A DNA stretch of 8,767 bases from an uncultured delta proteobacterium. GTDB taxonomy: Bacteria; Myxococcota_A; Bradymonadia; REDH01. The stretch covers positions 1-8,767 of the forward strand of contig CAIQPA010000327.1 of assembly GCA_903873545.1 (NCBI GenBank), in the 5' to 3' direction. The position numbers and the translations under genes were made by a program. Shown one piece after another: positions 1-4,868 of this stretch (its first letter is position 1; every line of letters begins with the position of its first letter). The notes below the pieces were generated by a model. That model made no database searches and had not been told where the DNA came from. It was given only the letters and a program-made list of their open reading frames with translations.

Positions 1-1
1 A

Positions 2-571
2 GAGCGCGGGCTCTTCGCCGCGTGGGGCAGCCGGCTTGCGGCACTGGCCACACGCCTGATGTGGATGCTCTGCCCAACAACCTTGCAGCCCGAGCTCGAG
101 CAATTCTCATCCTTCCAGTGGCTCAATCGCCGCTGGCTCGTACGGCGGCTTGGCGCCGGCATCGTTGCCGCCGCGCCGGGCGCTGCCTGGGTCTCCTCGC
201 TTGTAGGTGGGCCATCGCAGGAGCCGCCCGTTGAGGTGCAGCGGCTCACGGCTCCGCGCTTCCTCGAGGTGAGGCCGCAGGCCCGCATCACCGACCGGTT
301 GTCCGAGGCCGCCGCCTGGCCCATGGTCTTGCGGGTCTTCAACCGCACGGGCGACCCGGACGAGTCGGTCCTTCGCACCTTCGGTCCCAAGGAGGTGGTG
401 GCACGCCAGAAGACCAACCGCTACTTCCGCGCCGCCTACGGCGTGATGTGTGCGACGGGGCTGCAGCGGTATGGGCTCCACTCCAAGAACAGCTCCCGGT
501 TCGATGCCCCTCAATCGGATTCGGGCACCGCGGACGCTGTCTCTTCGCCCGACCTGCAGAGCCTCTCGTAA
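2..571 (+). CDS. Unrecognised protein, 3' part (5' end beyond the window)
   Basis: The reading frame is open from the left edge to the TAA at 569-571, giving 189 residues of a longer protein; Met codons at 59 and 65 are probably internal. The third codon position is strongly G/C, as in the neighbouring real genes, which supports coding. I do not recognise the family. Visible features are a Trp/Arg-rich stretch (WLNRRWLVRR, fragment residues 40-49), then a small-residue hydrophobic segment (about 50-70) that could be a membrane helix or a buried core segment, then a mixed charged domain ending in a conserved-looking run around TFGPKEVVARQKTNRYFRAA. The last 15-20 residues are Ser/Asp-rich and probably disordered. 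That tail overlaps the 3' end of the convergent glycosyltransferase gene by 61 bp. Function cannot be assigned from this fragment. Confidence 0.6.
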   Translation, partial: ERGLFAAWGSRLAALATRLMWMLCPTTLQPELEQFSSFQWLNRRWLVRRLGAGIVAAAPGAAWVSSLVGGPSQEPPVEVQRLTAPRFLEVRPQARITDRLSEAAAWPMVLRVFNRTGDPDESVLRTFGPKEVVARQKTNRYFRAAYGVMCATGLQRYGLHSKNSSRFDAPQSDSGTADAVSSPDLQSLS

Positions 572-1686
572 AGCGCGATGTGGCGCTCCGCCACGGCGTC
601 CCAGGAGAAGTGCTGGCGGGCGAACTCGATGCGTTGGCCCGCCTCGGGCGCGCGAAGACCGGCCGCGCCGCTCGCCGCGCGGAGAAGCTCTGCGAATCCC
701 GCTTCGTCGTCTGGCAGCCTGGGCAATGCCAGCGGCTCGAGGTCGGAGACCAAGGTGCGAAGGGCCTGCTCGCAGGTAGAGATGCGCTTGCCCATCGCGA
801 TGGCGATGCGGAGGAGTTCGCTCGACCGGTCGCAGTCATCGAGGATGATGACCTCTGCGGCTCGGCCCACCAGCCGCTGCAGGGAGCGCTCGTCCGCGAT
901 GCCGATGCACTCTACGCCGCGCGGCAGTTGCAGGTGGGGCAGTGGCCTGACCCTTTGGCTCGTGCCAAAGTCGCCCATCCAGCAGACAGGGAGATAGCTG
1001 TCCTCGGGGAGCCACCGGAGCCCGGCAAAGAGGCAGCGCGACGCGAGGTCCTCCCCGTTGCCGCCGACGACGAGGAGGTGGGTGGGGGCGCCTGCGGCGA
1101 AGAGACCCTCTGCAGCAAAGAAGCGGCGCGACAGCCCGCGCTCAACTGCGATCAGTCGCTCCCAGTCCACCAGCGGCGCCGCCATGGAGGCCCGCAGGTC
1201 GCGCGCACCCGAGACGACGACGGCGTGGGCCTGCTCCAGCGCCAGCCGGGTAGAGGCGATGCAGGGTCCGGGCTCTGCGGAGGGCTTCCCACGGCTCTGA
1301 CCGTTACGCTCGACGGGATGAGACGAGACGACCCGCCGCGCCTGCGGGAGGGCGTCGGCAACAAGCGCCATCTCTTCGCCCTGTCCGTGCACAAGGTCGA
1401 TGCGTCCCTCCTCATCGAGTTCTCGGAGCGCCCAGGCCACGGGAGCCGCATGCTCCGACATGGAGGCTGCGCCTCGCCGCCGCACGGTGCGGAGCACAGA
1501 GGCCCAACGCACCGGATAGGGTGGCGGCAAATCAGTGCGGGGCTCTGCATGGCCCTCCATCGTGTAGACCACGGCGACATCCACACCGCGGCGGTGGAGG
1601 GCATCGGCGAGGTCGCGGGTACCGAACTGCGCTACGCCGGCCCGGGCATCCCAAGGTGAGAAGGTGGTTGTGAGAGCGATGCGCAT
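511..1686 (-). CDS. GT4-like (GT-B fold) glycosyltransferase, atypical active-site motif
   Basis: The product is 391 aa, a usual length for a GT-B glycosyltransferase of the GT4 group, which transfers sugars from nucleotide donors during envelope polysaccharide or glycolipid synthesis. The start at 1686 is chosen because MRIALTTTFSPWDARAGVAQF is a typical GT4 N-terminus, with the first beta strand followed by a Gly-containing loop. The longer frame back to 1878 would cover the promoter and start of the divergent gene. Seen in order: an N-terminal Rossmann-like half (residues 1-about 170, with IDLVHGQGEE at 96-105 and AHAVVVSGARDLRA at 153-166), a linker, a second Rossmann half beginning HLLVVGGNGED (203-213), and the classical C-terminal helix FSWDAVAERHIALYERL (360-376). 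The usual EX7E donor-site motif seems degraded: the aligned positions are Asp286 and Ile294. It may therefore be an unusual or inactive member. The sugar and acceptor are unknown. No good Shine-Dalgarno sequence is seen. Confidence 0.8.
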   Translation of the reverse strand: MRIALTTTFSPWDARAGVAQFGTRDLADALHRRGVDVAVVYTMEGHAEPRTDLPPPYPVRWASVLRTVRRRGAASMSEHAAPVAWALRELDEEGRIDLVHGQGEEMALVADALPQARRVVSSHPVERNGQSRGKPSAEPGPCIASTRLALEQAHAVVVSGARDLRASMAAPLVDWERLIAVERGLSRRFFAAEGLFAAGAPTHLLVVGGNGEDLASRCLFAGLRWLPEDSYLPVCWMGDFGTSQRVRPLPHLQLPRGVECIGIADERSLQRLVGRAAEVIILDDCDRSSELLRIAIAMGKRISTCEQALRTLVSDLEPLALPRLPDDEAGFAELLRAASGAAGLRAPEAGQRIEFARQHFSWDAVAERHIALYERLCRSGEETASAVPESD

Positions 1687-1730
1687 CGGTGTCCGGCACG
1701 GTGACAAGTCGACACCCTTGCCACCTGAGA

Positions 1731-1774
1731 TTGAAGTTCCGGTGTCTATCGTGCATAGACTTCGCGACATCCAA
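1731..1774. promoter_or_regulatory. Candidate divergent back-to-back promoters with a 17-bp palindrome
   Basis: Between the glycosyltransferase start (1686) and the lipoprotein start (1792) lies the perfect inverted repeat GTCTATcgtgcATAGAC (1744-1760: 6-bp arms, 5-bp spacer). For the plus strand, TTGAAG (1731-1736) and CATAGA (1754-1759) are 17 bp apart. For the minus strand, TTGGAT (1774-1769) and GATAGA (1750-1745) are 18 bp apart. Both -10-like hexamers therefore fall inside the palindrome arms. This fits either two overlapping promoters or an operator for a dimeric regulator controlling both genes. The hexamers match the sigma-70 consensus only moderately, so the promoter call is tentative; the palindrome itself is plainly present. 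Confidence 0.4.
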
Positions 1775-1791
1775 CCCACCAAGGCCTCTCC

Positions 1792-2844
1792 ATGAAGCAG
1801 CTGCTCGTCGCCGTCATGCTCCCCAGCCTCCTGCTTCAGGCCGCTGCCTGCTCCGATTCTGGCACGCAGGGGTCGCAAAGCGCAGACGCCGTAGAGGAGC
1901 TGGATGGCTCAGGCAGCGCAGACACGGCGGAGGATACCGAGGGCTCGGGTAGCGGCGACGCCACCGAAGACACCTCGCCGCCCGCACCGCTCTTCGAGAC
2001 GCCAGACCCGGCCTGCCGCGGCGACGCTCCCGGCACCGTCGAGATCTTCTACACAGGCTTCGCGCGGACCGAGGGCATCGCCTTCGGGCCCGACGGCCTC
2101 CTCTATGTGACCGCAGACAGCGCGCTCTGGCGCTTCACCGCCGATGGCACCCCCACCCGCGTCGTCGAACTCGCGTCAGGGCTCGGTCTCGCACCCACGC
2201 CAACGGGCGTTGTGGTGGCGCGGCAGGGAGAGTCCTACCCGCCCACGCTCGTGGACGGAGGTCTCACGCTGGTGGAGGGCAGTGGCCAGATCACCGAGCT
2301 CTCCACGACCATCGAGAGCGGCAACGCCGTGATGCGGCTCGACAGCGGCGACTTCATCGTGGCCGACAACCTCTCTGCCAAACTGCAGCTGGTAACGCTC
2401 GCCGGCGAGACGCGGGAGCTCGAGGCCGATGTGCCCTCCCCCAACGGGCTCGGCTACAGCCCCGACCATCGCAGCATCTATGTGAACTCCACCTTCACGA
2501 CCCGCGGACAGCTCACCCGCTTTGATGTGGGCAGCGACGGACTCCCCGTCGCGAGCTCGGCCACGGTCATCGCCGAGATGGGGCCGCGAAGCACGCCCGA
2601 CGGGATTGTGATCGACGCGAAGGGGCGGGTCTATGTGGCTGCCAACCTGCAGTCGAAGCTGGTCCGCGTTGACCCCGCAACGGGGGAGAAGCGGGACGTG
2701 ATCACGGGCATCAACGCGCCGGCGAGCATGGCCTTCGGGGCGGGGCCCGGGTTTGATCCCTGCTCGCTCTACATCACGGCGCTCTTTGGGCCGATGGTCT
2801 ACCGGGTGGTGCTCGACGGCCCCGGGTTGCCGCTGCTGCCCTAG
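1792..2844 (+). CDS. Lipoprotein with SMP-30/gluconolactonase-like six-bladed beta-propeller
   Basis: The product is 350 aa. Residues 1-19 form a type II signal peptide (MKQLL, hydrophobic core, AAA before Cys20), so Cys20 should be lipidated; Ser at +2 suggests outer-membrane rather than inner-membrane retention. Residues 21-65 are a low-complexity Ser/Gly/Asp/Glu linker made of three 12-residue repeats. Residues about 80-345 form propeller blades with recurring 'G-I-A-F-x-P-D-G-x-L-Y-V' strands. The three metal-ligand positions of the SMP-30/gluconolactonase/LRE family can be matched: Glu94 (TEGIAF), Asn218 (SPNGLGYSPD) and Asp270 (TPDGIVIDAKGRVYVAA). Asn178 fits the additional substrate-side Asn. 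This suggests a divalent-metal lactonase or esterase fold, but the substrate is unknown and a binding role is possible. Cys75 and Cys324 could form a disulfide. A weak ribosome site AAGG (1781-1784) lies 7 bp before the ATG. The stop codon interlocks with that of rho. Confidence 0.85.
   Translation: MKQLLVAVMLPSLLLQAAACSDSGTQGSQSADAVEELDGSGSADTAEDTEGSGSGDATEDTSPPAPLFETPDPACRGDAPGTVEIFYTGFARTEGIAFGPDGLLYVTADSALWRFTADGTPTRVVELASGLGLAPTPTGVVVARQGESYPPTLVDGGLTLVEGSGQITELSTTIESGNAVMRLDSGDFIVADNLSAKLQLVTLAGETRELEADVPSPNGLGYSPDHRSIYVNSTFTTRGQLTRFDVGSDGLPVASSATVIAEMGPRSTPDGIVIDAKGRVYVAANLQSKLVRVDPATGEKRDVITGINAPASMAFGAGPGFDPCSLYITALFGPMVYRVVLDGPGLPLLP
1867..1974 (+). repeat. Three tandem 36-bp units encoding an acidic Ser/Gly linker
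   Basis: Units at 1867-1902, 1903-1938 and 1939-1974 encode QGSQSADAVEEL, DGSGSADTAEDT and EGSGSGDATEDT, with the pattern xGSxSxDxxE(D/E)x. The first copy is the most diverged. They lie directly after the lipidated Cys and form a flexible acidic tether between the membrane anchor and the propeller. The exact 12-codon period suggests expansion by in-frame duplication. Confidence 0.75.
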
Positions 2845-4160
2845 CGGTTCATCGAGGCGAGGAACTCGGCGTTCGACTTGGTCCGCACGAGCTGGTCATG
2901 GACAAAGGTCATGGCCTCGACGGCGTTGAGCTGCGCGAGGAAGTGCTGCCGCAGGATGTAGATGCGGCTGAGGACCTCGGGGGGCTGCAGGAGCTCCTCG
3001 CGGCGGGTACCCGACTTGGGGAGGTCGAGGCAGGGGAAGATGCGCTTCTCCATGAGCTTCCGCTCAAGGTGGAGTTCGCTGTTTCCCGTACCTTTGAACT
3101 CTTCGAAGATGACCTCATCCATACGGCTGCCGGTGTCGATGAGCGCGGTGGCGATGATGGTCAACGAGCCGCCGTTCTCGATGTTGCGGGCCGAGCCGAA
3201 GAAGCGCTTGGGCTTGTGGAGGGCGTTGCTGTCGACGCCGCCGGAGAGGATCTTGCCGGAGGGTGGGACGACGGTGTTGTAGGCGCGGGCGAGGCGGGTG
3301 ATGGAGTCGAGGAGGATGACGACGTCGCGGCCATCCTCGACGAGCCTCTTGGCCCGCTCGAGCACCATCTCGGCGACTGCCACATGCTTTTCTGCCGGTT
3401 CGTCGAAGGTGGAGGCGATGACCTGGCCTTTGACCGACCGGGCCATGTCGGTGACCTCTTCGGGGCGCTCGTCAACGAGCAGCACAATGAGCTGCACCTC
3501 GGGATGGTTCTGGCTGATGGCGTTGGCGATGCCCTGCATGAGCATGGTCTTGCCGGTGCGGGGCGGTGCGACGATGAGGGCGCGCTGGCCTTTGCCGATG
3601 GGGACGAAGAGGTCGAGGACCCGGGTTGAGACATCGCTCGGGATGGTCTCGAGCCGGAGCATCTCGTTGGGGTAGAGGGGGGTGAGGTTGTCGAAGTGGG
3701 GCTTCTCGATGGCCCGCTCGGGAGAGACGCCGTTGATGGTGGCGACCTCGAGGAGCGCGTAGAAGCGTTCACCCTCTTTGGGTGGCCGGATGCGTCCGTG
3801 GACGGTGTCGCCCTTGCGGAGGTTGAGCCGCCTGATCTGCGACGGGCTCACATAGACGTCGTAGGGACAGGGGAGGTAGTTGTGCTGCTCGCTACGGAGG
3901 AAACCGAAGCCCTCTTCGTGGACATCGAGGCAACCTTCGCTGAACTGCTCGACGTCGGGACTGTCGAAGGAGCGAGCGATGGCCAAGAGCAGGTCGGCCC
4001 GCCTCAGGCCCTGAGGTTCGGCGAGCTGGAGGCTGGTGGCAACGGCCGTGAGCTCCTCCGTGGAGCGGCGCTGCAGCCGGGCGAAGGAGAGCTGGTGGCG
4101 ACCCGTCGGGCTCGTTTCGAGGAGCCCGGTTTCACTGCCAATGAGGAGCGCTTGTCTCAT
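2841..4160 (-). CDS. rho: Transcription termination factor Rho
   Basis: The product is 439 aa from the ATG at 4160 (E. coli Rho is 419 aa). It is a hexameric RNA-dependent ATPase/translocase that ends transcription at C-rich, unstructured, untranslated RNA. Visible features: an N-terminal helical SAP-like region (about residues 35-65), the OSB/cold-shock RNA-binding primary site (about 70-140, with EEGFGFLRS, DVYVSPSQIRRLNLRKGD and IRPPKEGERFYALL), then the ATPase core. Walker A is APPRTGKT (198-205; E. coli APPKAGKT). Further matches are VDERPEEVTDM, Walker B VVILLDSITRLARAYNTVVP, the Q-loop region SGKILSGGVDSNALHKPKRFFG, and the R-loop EEFKGTGN. About 30 extra residues precede the SAP-like region compared with E. 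coli. An in-frame ATG at 4259 would add 33 residues, but these use rare AGA/AGG/CGA/CTA codons and look like leader. No strong Shine-Dalgarno sequence is seen at either start. Its TAG overlaps the lipoprotein TAG. Confidence 0.97.
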   Translation of the reverse strand: MRQALLIGSETGLLETSPTGRHQLSFARLQRRSTEELTAVATSLQLAEPQGLRRADLLLAIARSFDSPDVEQFSEGCLDVHEEGFGFLRSEQHNYLPCPYDVYVSPSQIRRLNLRKGDTVHGRIRPPKEGERFYALLEVATINGVSPERAIEKPHFDNLTPLYPNEMLRLETIPSDVSTRVLDLFVPIGKGQRALIVAPPRTGKTMLMQGIANAISQNHPEVQLIVLLVDERPEEVTDMARSVKGQVIASTFDEPAEKHVAVAEMVLERAKRLVEDGRDVVILLDSITRLARAYNTVVPPSGKILSGGVDSNALHKPKRFFGSARNIENGGSLTIIATALIDTGSRMDEVIFEEFKGTGNSELHLERKLMEKRIFPCLDLPKSGTRREELLQPPEVLSRIYILRQHFLAQLNAVEAMTFVHDQLVRTKSNAEFLASMNR

Positions 4161-4218
4161 GCTGTTCCCAGAGGTGGCTGCGGTGCCTCCGCGGGACAGC
4201 GGGGGCAAGACAGCGTTA

Positions 4219-4241
4219 CGACTAAATTTTTGAGGTAGTCG
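4219..4241. repeat. Inverted repeat with AT-rich loop upstream of rho
   Basis: CGACTA (4219-4224) and TAGTCG (4236-4241) flank an 11-base AT-rich centre (AATTTTTGAGG). It starts 58 bp upstream of the preferred rho start and is by far the most AT-rich spot in the region. It may be an operator, a small RNA hairpin in the rho leader, or part of the rho promoter; the sequence alone does not decide. Confidence 0.4.
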
Positions 4242-4346
4242 TCGCCTAACCCGTCTCATCGGCGAGGCAAGGCGCTGTCACGCGCGGCCCACCCATTGTC
4301 GCGGGGGGGCCGTTTGTTTCCACCCCAGCGCAGGGGAGGGGGTGTA

Positions 4347-4381
4347 GCCGACCGTTCCGTCGAGAGGACGGAACGGTCGGC
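4347..4381. repeat. Perfect 15-bp hairpin in the rho-rng intergenic region
   Basis: GCCGACCGTTCCGTC (4347-4361) pairs perfectly with its complement at 4367-4381 around a 5-base loop GAGAG. This is the strongest inverted repeat I see outside genes in the window. No T run follows on either strand, so it is not a classical intrinsic terminator. Read leftward it would sit in the rho leader, about 190 bp before the start codon; read rightward it is about 490 bp before rng. Possible roles are an mRNA leader structure or processing site, a boundary between the two divergent units, or a protein-binding palindrome. Confidence 0.7.
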
Positions 4382-4868
4382 GACGAGAGCCGGGCAAACT
4401 TGGGGAAGCGCACGATCCAGTTCTCACAGCAGAGGCACTCAAGAGGCGTGCCAGACTCGGTCCGGAGGGGACAAATTGTTGGCAGTGAGGCAGGTGTCGG
4501 GAAGGACACCCCCCGCTGCTGCTGGAGCGCGGGCACGGCCGGCAGCGGCGCGACGGCCTGACTACGGCTTGAGACAGCCCTCTGAACCTGCTACCGACCT
4601 CGAAGCCACAGCTCTCCGCTTTGGGCGGGGTCGCTAGGCGCCCTTTTCTACCAATCTCGCAGCGCCCTCGCCGGCGAAGTGAACCCATTGCCCTTCTGTC
4701 GACCCCCCGCCATCCCGACGCTCCGCCGCCTATGCGGTGTTGCGAAGCCCCTTCGGGTACTGGGCGGAGTTTCGGCAGAACATCAAGCAGCGCCCGCTTA
4801 CGCGGGAGGCTGCCTGGGCGTTGGGTTCAGTTCGCTTTCGGGGAGGCTCGTGCACCCAGTTTGTGACC

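Larger units (their letters stand above)
4161..4868. other. Divergent rho-rng intergenic/leader region, no confident gene
   Basis: These 708 bp hold the 5' regions of rho (leftward) and rng (rightward). Frames here are short or have irregular codon use. I see no tRNA, rRNA, or recognisable RNase P, 6S or tmRNA signature. The region contains several inverted repeats: a 15-bp stem (4347-4381), a 6-bp stem with an AT-rich loop (4219-4241), and CACCCC/GGGGTG (4321-4344). Close to rng lie CGAAG/CTTCG (4743-4755) and CCCGC/GCGGG (4793-4806). A 5-bp GGGCG/CGCCC stem followed by TTTTCT (4623-4649) is at best a weak rightward terminator. GGGGAGG at 4840-4846 lies 22 bp before the rng ATG, too far for a normal ribosome site. 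Read leftward, the rho leader is C-rich. A minus-strand frame around 4375-4440 encodes a Cys-rich peptide with regular codon use that could be a small gene or a remnant. Confidence 0.6.

Noticed and set aside
448..1659. 403-residue open frame on the plus strand opposite the glycosyltransferase
   Set aside because: Its composition is that of an antisense frame in GC-rich DNA, no domain is recognisable, and the minus-strand frame has clear GT4 features.
1687..1878. 64-residue N-terminal extension of the glycosyltransferase
   Set aside because: It would overlap the divergent promoter region and the start of the lipoprotein, and GT4 proteins normally begin at the MRIALT-type strand.
2898..3629. 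243-residue open frame on the plus strand opposite rho
   Set aside because: It lies wholly within the unmistakable Rho ATPase sequence on the other strand.
4161..4259. 33-residue N-terminal extension of Rho from the ATG at 4259
   Set aside because: Codons are atypical (AGA, AGG, CGA, CTA, AAA, TTT), the stretch holds an inverted repeat, and it has no resemblance to Rho; kept only as an alternative.
4623..4649. Possible rightward intrinsic terminator (GGGCG/CGCCC then TTTTCT)
   Set aside because: The stem is only 5 bp with an 11-base loop and a broken T run, and no gene on the plus strand precedes it.
4737..4868. 44-residue N-terminal extension of RNase G
   Set aside because: The sequence is unlike any RNase E/G N-terminus and covers small hairpins; MANVLLMNTS at 4869 is the family-like start.
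4161..4868. Search for tRNA, 6S, SRP, tmRNA or RNase P RNA in the long spacer
   Set aside because: No T-loop sequence or other conserved core of these RNAs was found on either strand by eye.
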